A stretch of 45,308 nucleotides of DNA from Ruminococcaceae bacterium UBA6845 (GTDB lineage: Bacteria > Bacillota > Clostridia > Oscillospirales > Acutalibacteraceae): positions 1-45,308 of the forward strand of contig DKDP01000013.1 in the NCBI GenBank assembly GCA_002449395.1, in the 5' to 3' direction. Position 1 is the first letter of the stretch. Every line of letters begins with the position of its first letter. Shown here piece by piece: positions 1-8,290 of the stretch. Position numbers and translations under genes: made by a program. Under the pieces are notes generated by a model, which saw nothing but the letters and a program-made list of their open reading frames with translations, made no database searches and was not told the origin of the DNA.

Positions 1-23
1 ACCTTAAGTTAATGACATTGCTT

Positions 24-183
24 GTAGGGGGAGGTGTTGAGTGAAGCGAAACGGAGGGGTTAAATAAGACTTCATCAAACTTTCACAAACCCCTCAGTCG
101 GCTGCGCCGACAGCTCCCCTAAAAGGGCGCCCATTATAGTTTCTGCTAACTTTTCTTACTCCCCTAAAGGGGCGCCAAGAAAA
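24..183. repeat. Interspersed GC-rich palindromic repeat, locus R1
   Basis: This locus has three parts. A degenerate arm A lies at about 24-63 and ends in the shared ACGGAGGGGTTAA. An arm B lies at about 88-132, starting ACCCCTCAGTC and ending AGGGCGCC. An extra copy of the outer tip of arm B (CTCCCCTAAAGGGGCGCC) lies at about 159-176. Arm B holds a perfect hairpin, GTCGGC at 97-102 and GCCGAC at 106-111, followed by a CTCCCC/GGGCG half-hairpin. Arm A is an imperfect reverse complement of arm B, so the pair could fold as one long stem. Similar loci lie at 9654, 24691, 30520 and 41936. No coding sequence was seen here. Confidence 0.8.
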
Positions 184-234
184 GTACCTCTGAAAATTAA
201 TAATTCAAAACAATTAATCGGTTGCTGTCTTTTT

Positions 235-747
235 TTAATCGTCGGCTCCTATTTCAATCGTTTCACCATTAATTTGAAGTTGGTATTTACTGTTAATGTT
301 CTCAACATAATTATAAAATGAGTATGATTTATTTTTTGTACCTACATACGTTCTTTCAATACATACAAAATCAGATTTTTTGTTGTCAGTCACAATTGGT
401 TTTTCAGTTACAAACCAAGCATCGAGAGCAATATAATAATCATTTGTTTTTTTGATCTGATAAATTGATATATTATAATCTACATTTTTAACGCTTATGT
501 TTTTATTATAAACTGTGTTATACAAAAAAGCCGAGTGTATTTTCCATCTGTTATTCTCAGTCTTTGGAAGAAAACAAAGTCCGATTGCATCGTCATCTCT
601 ATAAATCACTAAGCCCGACTCCGATCCCTCAACAGCATTGACAATAACTCCGTCATTGCTATATTGAAAGGCTTGATTAATCGTCTTAAACCCTATAAGG
701 CTGTTTTCAAGAGGAAATTTAAGATCAACGGCAATGACACCTATCAA
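235..747 (-). CDS. Hypothetical protein, probably missing its N-terminal part
   Basis: The open frame gives 170 residues with no family I recognise. It is a mixed alpha/beta protein rich in Asn, Tyr and Lys, and much more AT-rich than the genes further right. The only in-frame start is TTG at 745-747 and no convincing Shine-Dalgarno precedes it. Reading upstream in the same frame gives a hydrophobic stretch (TVALIAGFAILIGVIAVD) that looks like a membrane anchor, with no start codon before a TAG. The frame at 765-863, which has a good RBS and ATG, joins this one if the ribosome shifts by -1 on the A6 run at 780-785. The real product may therefore be a 209-residue membrane-anchored protein, or the gene may be broken. 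Function unknown. Confidence 0.5.
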   Translation of the reverse strand: MIGVIAVDLKFPLENSLIGFKTINQAFQYSNDGVIVNAVEGSESGLVIYRDDDAIGLCFLPKTENNRWKIHSAFLYNTVYNKNISVKNVDYNISIYQIKKTNDYYIALDAWFVTEKPIVTDNKKSDFVCIERTYVGTKNKSYSFYNYVENINSKYQLQINGETIEIGADD

Positions 748-764
748 AATTGCAAAGCCTGCAA

Positions 765-863
765 TTAACGCAACTGTTCTTTTTTGCTTTTGTTTGCAAT
801 TATAATAATCGCAATAATCGAACTAACAATAAATATATATCTTATCAATCTATATAAGCTCAT
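765..863 (-). CDS. Short membrane-segment ORF upstream of and out of frame with the 235-747 gene
   Basis: A 32-codon frame starts at ATG 861-863 behind a GGAGGG Shine-Dalgarno and ends in TAA at 765-767. It encodes a basic N-terminus and one hydrophobic segment (YIFIVSSIIAIIIIA) followed by NKSKK. Just before its end it crosses an A6G run (minus-strand sense, 780-785), where a -1 shift would enter the frame of the 235-747 gene. It lies 41 bases downstream of the 905-1099 gene, so the set is probably one transcript. It may be the true 5' end of the downstream gene (frameshift or base-call error), or a separate small peptide. Confidence 0.4.
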   Translation of the reverse strand: MSLYRLIRYIFIVSSIIAIIIIANKSKKEQLR

Positions 864-904
864 TTATTGCCCTCCGTTTCAATATGCAGATGTAGAATTA
901 TAAA

Positions 905-1099
905 TCATTTCTTAATTCTATATTTAAAAATAAGCGCTATCATTATCGGAGATAAAAAGATAAACACACAAAGTCCGATAAATGAAAGTTTGAGTCCCAG
1001 CTCGTGCGGGAGCATATATGAATAAATCCTAAGTAACCCGGATATGAGTAAAACAGCTATCCACAGAACCGTCACGACAACACTTCTTTTATTTTTCAT
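905..1099 (-). CDS. Small two-helix membrane protein, function unknown
   Basis: This 64-residue protein has a basic N-terminus (MKNKR) and two hydrophobic segments, at about residues 8-30 and 36-58, ending in KYRIKK. It looks like an integral membrane protein with both ends in the cytoplasm. A GGGGGAG stretch lies about 11 bases upstream of the ATG. It is the first gene of a minus-strand cluster that continues into 863-235. I do not recognise a family. Its composition matches its AT-rich neighbours. Confidence 0.55.
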   Translation of the reverse strand: MKNKRSVVVTVLWIAVLLISGLLRIYSYMLPHELGLKLSFIGLCVFIFLSPIMIALIFKYRIKK

Positions 1100-1284
1100 C
1101 CTTGATCAACTCCCCCGCAAAATTCGTTTTTTTCGGTCATTTCCGACCCTTTCAAATTTGTCCCTCATACAGTAGCCAACCGAAACGCAAAATATGACAG
1201 AAAAACTTTAAAATCTGCCAATTTAGCTCCTTGCATACTTTATACATATCCTCTATAATGTTTTTAAACTTTTTCATATCCCTA

Positions 1285-1312
1285 TTGACTTAATTTTTTA
1301 TTTTGGTACAAT
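1285..1312 (+). promoter_or_regulatory. Sigma-A-type promoter for the GNAT gene
   Basis: A -35 TTGACT (1285-1290) and a -10 TACAAT (1307-1312) are separated by 16 bases and lie 31 bases upstream of the chosen start. The rest of 1100-1284 shows no gene and is AT-rich. It should also hold the promoter for the minus-strand cluster, which I could not pin down. Confidence 0.5.
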
Positions 1313-1343
1313 TATATTATAATTTTTTGATATGAGGATTTTT

Positions 1344-1793
1344 ATGAAAGATTACATTATCAGAGAAACAACAGACTTTTTATCACTTTCGACTCTTTTC
1401 CACGAGAGCGGAATGGGTGTCACAATAGAAGAAAGAATGCCGGACAGGATAGTTAAAATGTGGCGTATGGACGACGCTCTGTCGGGTAAGCTGTTGGCTG
1501 CGGTCACACTCGAGATTCGTGACGGCGTATATTCCTTAGGCGATATTGCCGTGCGCAATGATGTTCAAGCCAAAGGCTACGGAAGAATTATGCAGTCCGT
1601 TGTTTTCGATGAGGCGAAAAAACTCGGCATAAAGGAAATCTGGGCATGTGCCAAGGAACCGGAATACTACATACACTGCGGATGGAAACGAATGGAATGG
1701 GAAGAATCCCCGAACATTGCGGTCTATTGCTCAGCCTGCAGTAAACGAGGCACCGTCTGCCACCCAAAAATAATGAAATATACATTTGAATAA
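1344..1793 (+). CDS. GNAT-family N-acetyltransferase
   Basis: This is a 149-residue cytoplasmic enzyme expected to move an acetyl group from acetyl-CoA to an amine. The GNAT core is visible: LGDIAVRNDVQAKGYGRIM carries the beta4 strand and the R/Q-x-x-G-x-G/A pyrophosphate-binding loop, and it is followed by a helix and the IWACAKEPEYYIHCGW segment, typical of motif B (the Y..CGW region resembles the usual Y-x-x-x-GF). The substrate cannot be read from the sequence. An ATG at 1332 is in frame, but the AGGA at 1335-1338 lies inside that extension and is spaced five bases from the ATG at 1344, so 1344 is the better start. The gene is monocistronic, with its own promoter and terminator. The C-terminal CSACSKRGTVC has three cysteines. 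Confidence 0.85.
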   Translation: MKDYIIRETTDFLSLSTLFHESGMGVTIEERMPDRIVKMWRMDDALSGKLLAAVTLEIRDGVYSLGDIAVRNDVQAKGYGRIMQSVVFDEAKKLGIKEIWACAKEPEYYIHCGWKRMEWEESPNIAVYCSACSKRGTVCHPKIMKYTFE

Positions 1794-1800
1794 GATCCAA

Positions 1801-1825
1801 AACACGCTTCGGCGTGTTTTTATTT
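1801..1825 (+). terminator. Rho-independent terminator of the GNAT gene
   Basis: AACACGC (1801-1807), loop TTCG, and GCGTGTT (1812-1818) form a perfect stem with a stable tetraloop, followed by a T-rich tract. It begins eight bases after the stop codon. Confidence 0.85.
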
Positions 1826-1873
1826 TTTCAGCAAATCCCATTAGTCGGCTTTGCTGTCCCACATCACATTTGT

Positions 1874-1901
1874 AAAAAAGGCACGATGTGAGTATCGTGC
1901 C
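1874..1901 (-). terminator. Rho-independent terminator of the nadE-CPBP transcript
   Basis: GGCACGAT (1880-1887) pairs with ATCGTGCC (1894-1901). Read on the minus strand, the stem is followed by a run of six T (1874-1879). It lies about 40 bases beyond the stop codon of the 1944-3107 gene. Confidence 0.85.
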
Positions 1902-1943
1902 ATAAAACCAACAGTAAATTAAGTTTCTTTTAACAAAGATCTT

Positions 1944-3107
1944 TTAATTAAATGTGTTTTTATCAAACTGTTTTTGGAAATATTCTCCGACAAGTTTGGA
2001 GATGCTGTCCGAGCTTTCGGCGGAATCTTCTTTTTTATCCGACGAGGCTTTTACCGTCGTGTCAACGACATTTTCAAAGAAGCTGTTCGAATACTCTTTC
2101 GGATTACGGTCAAAATCAAGTATCTCGTTATTTTTTGATTCGCCGAATTTCCGATTCTGATTCGTTTCGTTCATCATCATCATATAATTATCCGACGCCG
2201 ACTTTTCATCGAGATCGGGCGTTGATTCGTTCATCGCCGAGAGAACCTCACGGCGTGTTTTCATTTCCTTGGCGTATTCCGCATTCACACGGTCTCTTCT
2301 GTAATAGAACGGAATAAAAATAATACAGGAAATCACCTGAACAACCAGCGACTTTACAAGAAGCCATTTATCGGGAAGTCTGTCCGGCGAAAGGTAAACG
2401 CAGGTCATTACAAAGCTGTTGACAAAATGATCCGCCATTGCCATCCATATTGAACCGTTGACCTTATAATAAAATCCCCATTTCACCGAGCTTATGAACG
2501 TCGATATGAGCGAGGCAGCGACTATTATCGCAACGTCAACCGCCGCTCTTTCCGAAAAAACTCCGTGCACAGCCATACCGACCATAAGAACAGATGAAAG
2601 AAGTGTGCTGATCAAGCCCTGAATATAAATCGATTTTTTCGATCCGTATTTTTCATACAGTCCGTTAAGAAGAAATCCACGGAAAATTTCTTTAAAAAAG
2701 ACATTAATCAACAGAGCGAATATATAAAGTGCAAGCTCCGCAGCAAGGCTTCCGTCCTCGGTATTCGGCGGATAGAAGGATATATAAAGCTCGGAGTAAT
2801 AGCCCTTTATTTTGAAATAAACAAGCTCCGCCGCATAGACAACGAGCATCGGCGCAACCGAAAAAGCTATGCCGTAGAGCAGTTCAAAATACCAGCCGTA
2901 GCGTCCGAGGCATCTCTTTTTAAGCCTTATTCCAAGCTTTTTTGCCGCAATAAAGGTGATAATTATTCCGGCTATTCTCGCAAAGATAACATCACCGAAA
3001 ATTGTTTCGTCGCATCGGATAAGGAAAACGTCAATTATCTGCGCAACAAAAACCGCAATTACAGCGATCGGCAAAGCATTTTTAATTCTTTCTCTCTTGT
3101 TTTTCAT
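1944..3107 (-). CDS. CPBP (CAAX/Abi)-type membrane protein with altered first motif
   Basis: This 387-residue polytopic membrane protein has about eight hydrophobic segments in residues 1-265 and a charged, probably cytoplasmic tail of about 110 residues. The region around KEIFRGFLLNGLYEKYG (139-155) matches motif 1 of the CPBP intramembrane protease family, normally EExxxR. The first glutamate is Lys139 here, leaving Glu140 and Arg143. His181 and the HFVNS at 227 match the later histidine motifs. CPBP proteases use these residues to bind zinc, so activity may be lost or changed. Substrate unknown. The start is 15 bases beyond the nadE stop, so the two genes are probably co-transcribed. The long Ser/Asn-rich tail is not typical of the family core. 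Confidence 0.7.
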   Translation of the reverse strand: MKNKRERIKNALPIAVIAVFVAQIIDVFLIRCDETIFGDVIFARIAGIIITFIAAKKLGIRLKKRCLGRYGWYFELLYGIAFSVAPMLVVYAAELVYFKIKGYYSELYISFYPPNTEDGSLAAELALYIFALLINVFFKEIFRGFLLNGLYEKYGSKKSIYIQGLISTLLSSVLMVGMAVHGVFSERAAVDVAIIVAASLISTFISSVKWGFYYKVNGSIWMAMADHFVNSFVMTCVYLSPDRLPDKWLLVKSLVVQVISCIIFIPFYYRRDRVNAEYAKEMKTRREVLSAMNESTPDLDEKSASDNYMMMMNETNQNRKFGESKNNEILDFDRNPKEYSNSFFENVVDTTVKASSDKKEDSAESSDSISKLVGEYFQKQFDKNTFN

Positions 3108-3121
3108 CTTTTTCTCTCAAT

Positions 3122-5059
3122 TCATTTTATATTTTCAATCTCTTTGAGCCATATTCCGTAGGATGCATCACTCGGCATTCTCCAATCCCCTCTCGGTGAA
3201 AGGCAGACACTGCCGATTTTCACTCCGTCCGGCAAGCAGCTTCTCTTGAACTGCTGAGTAAAGAAACGCTTATAAAAAACCTTAAGCCATTTGAGAATCG
3301 TTTCCCTGTCGAAATCCTCCTTAAACGCCTTTTGAGCAAGGAAGAAAATCTTCGACGGAGAGAATCCGAATCTAAGAAGATAATAAAGGAAGAAATCGTG
3401 CAGAGCGTAGGGTCCGATGATCTCCTCTGTCTCCTGCTGAATGTTTCCGTCGGCATCGGGAGGAAGAAGCTCGGGACTGATCGGGGTGTCAATTATGTCC
3501 TCAAGCACGTGAGTGCTGTCGGGGAAAATGTTGTAATCAATCAATGCGGCAATCATCCAGCGCACAAGTGTTTTCGGCACGCCGCAGTTAACGCCGTACA
3601 TACTCATATGATCTGCATTGTAAGTGCACCATCCGAGCGCAAGCTCGCTGAGATCACCCGTTCCGACGACGAATCCGCCTATCTTGCAGGCGTAGTCCAT
3701 CAGCACCTGAGTTCTCTCACGTGCCTGAATGTTCTCATATGTCACATCAAACTGATCGGTCGGATGCCCGATGTCACGGCAATGGAGGGTGCAAGCCTCC
3801 TTAATATCAATTTCCATAGCGTGAACGCCAAGGGTCTGCATCAGCTCCCAAGCGTTTGAATGTGTCCTTTTCGTGGTGCCGAAGCACGGCAGAGTTATCG
3901 CAATAACATCCGAGGGATCACGTCCGAGCTGACGTGCCGTTTCGGCGCAAACAAGCAGAGCAAGAGTTGAATCCAATCCGCCCGAAACTCCGAGAACCAT
4001 CTTTCCTCCGACCTTGGACGCTCTCTTTTTAAGCCCTGCAACCTGCATACGGAATATGTCCATACAGCGCTCGATCCTGTCCTTTTTGACGGACGGGACA
4101 AACGGAAGTTTGTTGATTGCATAAAGCTCTCCGTCGCTTTCGAGCACATTATTTTTCCTGACAGTCACAAAGTCCCTGCCGTCAAGATACAGTGACGCCG
4201 AGTCGCAGAAGGTCTTATTTTCCGCTCTGTCGGCTCTGATTTTACCGAGGTCAATGTCGTGCTTTATTGAATAGCCGCCGTCAATCAAGCTGTCGTTCTG
4301 TAAAAGAACCGCTCCGTTTTCACAGATAAGCGAATGACCCGAGAAGATGAGATCGGTTGTCGATTCGTTCATACCTGCGCTCGCATAGGCATAGGCGCAA
4401 AGGCTCCTTGCCGACTGCTGAGCAACAAGCTCGGTTCTGTACTTTCTTTTCATAATAGTCTCATTTGAGGCGGAAAGATTGAGAATAATCTCCGCTCCCG
4501 CAAGGGTCAGAAGCGTTGACGGGGGCAGCGGCGCCCACAGATCCTCACAGATCTCCGCACCGATCTTGACGCCCGAGTAGTCGAAAACAAGATTGTTGCC
4601 GACGGGAATTTCATATTCGCCGTCAAGTCCGAGCTCGTCCGAGCATATCGAGGTACACTTGAGATCCGCCGCCGATGAGAACCAGCGTTTTTCATAATAT
4701 TCATTGTATGTCGGAATGAAAGTTTTTACCGATATTCCGTCCACTCTGCCATTTGACATAAGAACGGCGCAGTTATAAAGCTGTCCTCCGATAATAACAG
4801 GAGCGCCTACCGCAACAACAGAATTTGTTCCCTCGGTTGCTTTCGCAATCTCGGAAATTCCTGCCTTTGCACCGTCAATAAGAGTTCTCTGAAAGAACAG
4901 ATCGGCGCAGGTGTAACCGGTGACGCAAAGCTCGGGAAAGACCACGATGTCCGCATCCTTGTTGATATCAATATATTTAATTATCTCCTGCGTGTTAAAT
5001 TCCGTGTTACCGACCTCAACCTCGGGCACGGCACAGGCTATTCTTATAAAATCAAACAT
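3122..5059 (-). CDS. nadE: Glutamine-dependent NAD+ synthetase
   Basis: This two-domain enzyme of 645 residues makes NAD+ from deamido-NAD+, ATP and glutamine, the last step of NAD synthesis. The N-terminal nitrilase-fold glutaminase carries the Glu-Lys-Cys triad: Glu43 in VVFPELCVTGY, a Lys near KTFIPTYNEYYEKRWF, and the Cys in GAEICEDLWAP. The C-terminal synthetase has the PP-loop LGVSGGLDSTLALLV and a later VVGTGDLSELALGW motif. The length fits the long bacterial NadE class. A GTG three codons upstream is in frame, but AGGG overlaps it and is spaced correctly for the ATG at 5057-5059. It has its own promoter and is followed by the CPBP gene. Confidence 0.96.
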   Translation of the reverse strand: MFDFIRIACAVPEVEVGNTEFNTQEIIKYIDINKDADIVVFPELCVTGYTCADLFFQRTLIDGAKAGISEIAKATEGTNSVVAVGAPVIIGGQLYNCAVLMSNGRVDGISVKTFIPTYNEYYEKRWFSSAADLKCTSICSDELGLDGEYEIPVGNNLVFDYSGVKIGAEICEDLWAPLPPSTLLTLAGAEIILNLSASNETIMKRKYRTELVAQQSARSLCAYAYASAGMNESTTDLIFSGHSLICENGAVLLQNDSLIDGGYSIKHDIDLGKIRADRAENKTFCDSASLYLDGRDFVTVRKNNVLESDGELYAINKLPFVPSVKKDRIERCMDIFRMQVAGLKKRASKVGGKMVLGVSGGLDSTLALLVCAETARQLGRDPSDVIAITLPCFGTTKRTHSNAWELMQTLGVHAMEIDIKEACTLHCRDIGHPTDQFDVTYENIQARERTQVLMDYACKIGGFVVGTGDLSELALGWCTYNADHMSMYGVNCGVPKTLVRWMIAALIDYNIFPDSTHVLEDIIDTPISPELLPPDADGNIQQETEEIIGPYALHDFFLYYLLRFGFSPSKIFFLAQKAFKEDFDRETILKWLKVFYKRFFTQQFKRSCLPDGVKIGSVCLSPRGDWRMPSDASYGIWLKEIENIK

Positions 5060-5090
5060 TACTATCACCCTGACATATTTATACTAATTT

Positions 5091-5118
5091 ATTATATCAC
5101 AAAATTGCAATGTGTCAA
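5091..5118 (-). promoter_or_regulatory. Promoter for nadE
   Basis: On the minus strand, TTGACA (5113-5118) and TATAAT (5091-5096) are both perfect consensus hexamers, with a 16-base spacer. They lie about 30 bases upstream of the nadE start. Confidence 0.8.
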
Positions 5119-5226
5119 ACATCTTGTTATTCTAATCAATTTTGATAAATCTGTTGAAAAAATCGTCACAATATGATAAATTATATGTATTATATACAAC
5201 AACCGACTTTTTGAGGAGGCTGCAAA

Positions 5227-6714
5227 ATGCAAAAATATTTAAAGACAAAGGAACTGAAATTCGGTTCAAAAAAATTCAAACTGCCTACCGAGGCTCTTTC
5301 CTACGGAATCGGGCTTTTCGGAATTGCTCTGCTTTCGGGCTGGGTTCCCGAATATGCCAAGACATATTTCGCCGATTTCGCTTTCAAAAATCAAAATTTC
5401 GGCTCCGATGCGCTTGCAACGCTCATTTCAACCGTATTTCTCGTTGCCGGATTTGTCGGTGCGGCGGCTGAAATAGTGATCGGATTCCTTGTCGATAAAA
5501 CAAAATCCAAGCGCGGCAAAATCCACCCGTGGCTTCTGTACGGATGTATTCCTCTCGGAATAATTTCAATGCTCGTATTTGTTGCGCCTAAAACCTCTAA
5601 CTTCGTCGCTGCGACAATATGGATGTTCGCAATCTACTGCGCCTATGTTATGCTGCTTGTCTGCGTTGAAAGCCCGGGCAACTGCTTCGGCGCCGTATGC
5701 ACCCCCAACCCCGACGAACGAAGCGACGCCATTTCAATTGCCGGCATTATGCGCTCAATCGGTCAGTCCGGAGGTATGGTAGTTCTGATCGTTGTCGGAC
5801 TTGTGATGAAAGCAGTTATGGGTGAGGACGGATTCAAAGCCGCCGAGGGTAAAGGTCTTGACCTCCAGATTTCAACGGCAGTCTGCGTGATCGGATTTCT
5901 TCTTTTCCTTTTCATAATGCTGAAAAACACAAGGGAGCGTGTCCCCTACACCACCGAAAAAGTCAATCTCGGTCAGAGCCTTAAATTCGTATTTACAAAC
6001 AAAAATCTGCTTATGGTCTCGCTTGCAAAGCTGGCAGGCTTCGGCAGAGGCGTTTACGGTGCGGCAAGTCTCTATATTGCCATCTATCTCCTCGGCGACA
6101 AGGGACTCAAGCTCGCTCTTCTCCTGCCGATGGGAATCGGAACGGCTGTTAGTATGCTCGTTGTCAAAAAGCTCATCAAAACCATCGGCACAAAGAACAC
6201 ATTTATTGCTTGCAGTGCCTACGGAGCGGTATCGTTCCTGCTTCTGTTCGGAGTTTCGATGATTATCGGATTCCGCAAGGAGCTGATTATTCCTTTCCTT
6301 ATAATCAATTTCCTTGTCGGACTTCAGAACGGCAACACCAACCTCACCCCGAACGTTATGATTGCCGACTGCGTTGATGAAATCGAGCTGAAAACAGGTA
6401 AGCGCCAGGAGGGCCTTTGCTATGCAGGCTACGGACTTTTCTCAAAAATCGCCTCGGCTTTCACGACCTCTCTCGGTACATATCTTGTTTTCAAATGGTC
6501 GGGCTATATGCCGTCGACGGACGCATCGGTAGCATATGCGGTGCAGAGTGACGGAACTCTTACAAGATTCCTTATTATATACACGATTATTCCCGCAATT
6601 TTTGTTATTCTCCAGATCATTCCGATGTTCTTCTATGATCTGAATGCAAAGAAGAAGGAGCAGATTTCACTTGAGCTTATCAAGCGCAGAGGAGTTGTTG
6701 AAACCGATGACTGA
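5227..6714 (+). CDS. GPH-family (MelB-like) sugar:cation symporter
   Basis: This is a 495-residue inner-membrane transporter with about 12 hydrophobic segments. The first cytoplasmic loop carries DKTKSKRGKIHPWLL, the signature of the glycoside-pentoside-hexuronide:cation symporters, within the major facilitator superfamily. A second diagnostic region, QNGNTNLTPNVMIADCVDEIELKTGKRQEG, split here as QNGNTNLTPNVM and IADCVDEIELKTGKRQEG, also fits the family. Such proteins import glycosides, uronides or pentosides with H+ or Na+. The exact sugar cannot be read. The ATG has an excellent GAGGAGG seven bases upstream. It is the first gene of an operon: its stop overlaps the next start by eight bases, and a Gfo/Idh/MocA oxidoreductase follows, suggesting uptake and processing of a polyol or modified sugar. 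Confidence 0.88.
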   Translation: MQKYLKTKELKFGSKKFKLPTEALSYGIGLFGIALLSGWVPEYAKTYFADFAFKNQNFGSDALATLISTVFLVAGFVGAAAEIVIGFLVDKTKSKRGKIHPWLLYGCIPLGIISMLVFVAPKTSNFVAATIWMFAIYCAYVMLLVCVESPGNCFGAVCTPNPDERSDAISIAGIMRSIGQSGGMVVLIVVGLVMKAVMGEDGFKAAEGKGLDLQISTAVCVIGFLLFLFIMLKNTRERVPYTTEKVNLGQSLKFVFTNKNLLMVSLAKLAGFGRGVYGAASLYIAIYLLGDKGLKLALLLPMGIGTAVSMLVVKKLIKTIGTKNTFIACSAYGAVSFLLLFGVSMIIGFRKELIIPFLIINFLVGLQNGNTNLTPNVMIADCVDEIELKTGKRQEGLCYAGYGLFSKIASAFTTSLGTYLVFKWSGYMPSTDASVAYAVQSDGTLTRFLIIYTIIPAIFVILQIIPMFFYDLNAKKKEQISLELIKRRGVVETDD

Positions 6715-8290
6715 TAATTCCGCATTTGCATACCCCCTTGACCTGACAGTTATTACGGACTCCCACTATTATTCCTCAAAGCTCGGAATTGACACCCCGT
6801 CATACAAAAAGTACGATTCTACCAATCAGAAAGCCGTCAAGGACAGTCCTGCTATTATCTCCGCCGCTTTCTCTCAGATTGCAAAAAGCGACTGCGAAAA
6901 TGTCATATTCTGCGGCGACGCAACCTGCGACGGCGACTATGACAGTCACATTGAGTTTATAGAGCTTTTATATGCCTTGCAGAAATGCGGAAAGCGTGTC
7001 TTTGCCATCACATCTACCCACGACTATCAGGATAACGGCCTTACGGGCTGTTACACGGGAGATGTGAAAACGGAAATTCCGTCCGCAAAGCGTGACGAGC
7101 TTCTGAAAATGTATCACAGCTTCGGTCCGGATCAGTCCTTTTCGCAGTTTGAAATGTCATATGCCGCCGAGCTTGACGAAAACTACATTCTCCTTGCGCT
7201 CAATTCCGATAAGAACGGCAAGGGCAAAAGCGGCTACTCCGCCGAGCATAAGGAATGGATCAAAAAAATTGCAGACGCCGCAAAGCTCTGCAACAAGCGT
7301 GTGATCGCATTTACGCATCATCCGATTCTCTCACCCTCCCCCATTTATTCACTGATTGGTAAAAACGATATGATGGGAGAGCACGAAGAAATTTTCGGGT
7401 TCCTTGCCGATCTCGGAATCAGTCTTGTTTTCACGGGACATTCCCACGTTCACGATATTTCGTTTGACTTCAGTAAAAGCGGCAACATTCTCTACGATAT
7501 ATCAACCTCAGCCCTTGCGGGATATCCGGGATATTACCGAACCGTCCGTATCTGCGGCGACAATGTTCATATTTCGAGCGTCACCACCGACGAACCTGTC
7601 AAGGGTATCGACAATCTGCCCGACTATCTTGAAAATAAATTTATGGGTATGATCGACAATACGCTTGAGGCGGCGGCAACCGACATTGACACATTTGCCG
7701 CTTGCGTCGATTCAATGAGCATTCACCCGAACGTATCATACCGCATCGGCTGGCTTGTAAAGCCTTTTGCACGGCTCGTCAGAAAGCTGAGGCTCGGAAC
7801 ATTTGCAAAATGGGTAAAGGAAGAAACACACAATGCCGACCTTTCGTCTGTGAAGGACAAAAAGCTCTTTGGTTTTATCCGCAGTCTTGTTCTTCACCTT
7901 TACTCGGGAAATGCTCCGTACACACCCGACACCGCCGAGTACAAGGTAACGATGGGATTTGTCAACATCGTTGACAGCCTGCTTTCGCTTTTGCATATCA
8001 GGTTTAGACTCAGGGATCTCGTTCTTCCTCTGCTTTACAACAGCGGAATTGACGACCGTGACGCCGATATTCCGTATTCGGCAGACAGGAAATCGGTTAA
8101 CGCAATCTGCAATAACAAATATGCCGAGACGGTCAGAGAGAGCAAGAAAGGTCCGGCAATACTTATTGCAATGATCATTACGCTGATTATTCTTCTGCCG
8201 CTGATTCCGATTATCGCCGCTGCGCTTTTGATCGGAGCGGGCATAAATGAAATAGTATTTTACAAAAAGATCCGAGGTATAAAAAAATGA
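6707..8290 (+). CDS. Calcineurin-like metallophosphoesterase with C-terminal membrane anchor
   Basis: This 527-residue protein has the metallophosphoesterase motifs in order: DSH (Asp18, His20), FCGDATCDGD, STHD in place of the usual GNHD/E, FTHHP, and FTGHSHVHD. These ligands bind two metals and cleave phosphomonoesters or diesters. A long helical region follows. The C-terminus has one or two hydrophobic segments (about 490-520) ending in a basic KKIRGIKK, so the protein is probably tethered in the membrane with its catalytic part in the cytoplasm, since no signal peptide is seen. ATG 6707 lies inside the stop region of the transporter gene (eight-base overlap). The upstream in-frame ATG at 6644 is fully inside that gene and was not used. 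The substrate is unknown; the context suggests a phosphorylated sugar. Confidence 0.82.
   Translation: MTDNSAFAYPLDLTVITDSHYYSSKLGIDTPSYKKYDSTNQKAVKDSPAIISAAFSQIAKSDCENVIFCGDATCDGDYDSHIEFIELLYALQKCGKRVFAITSTHDYQDNGLTGCYTGDVKTEIPSAKRDELLKMYHSFGPDQSFSQFEMSYAAELDENYILLALNSDKNGKGKSGYSAEHKEWIKKIADAAKLCNKRVIAFTHHPILSPSPIYSLIGKNDMMGEHEEIFGFLADLGISLVFTGHSHVHDISFDFSKSGNILYDISTSALAGYPGYYRTVRICGDNVHISSVTTDEPVKGIDNLPDYLENKFMGMIDNTLEAAATDIDTFAACVDSMSIHPNVSYRIGWLVKPFARLVRKLRLGTFAKWVKEETHNADLSSVKDKKLFGFIRSLVLHLYSGNAPYTPDTAEYKVTMGFVNIVDSLLSLLHIRFRLRDLVLPLLYNSGIDDRDADIPYSADRKSVNAICNNKYAETVRESKKGPAILIAMIITLIILLPLIPIIAAALLIGAGINEIVFYKKIRGIKK

Noticed and set aside
1840..1860. A short TTAGTCGGC-type fragment like a repeat remnant
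   Set aside because: It is too short to tell from chance, so it was not counted as another locus.
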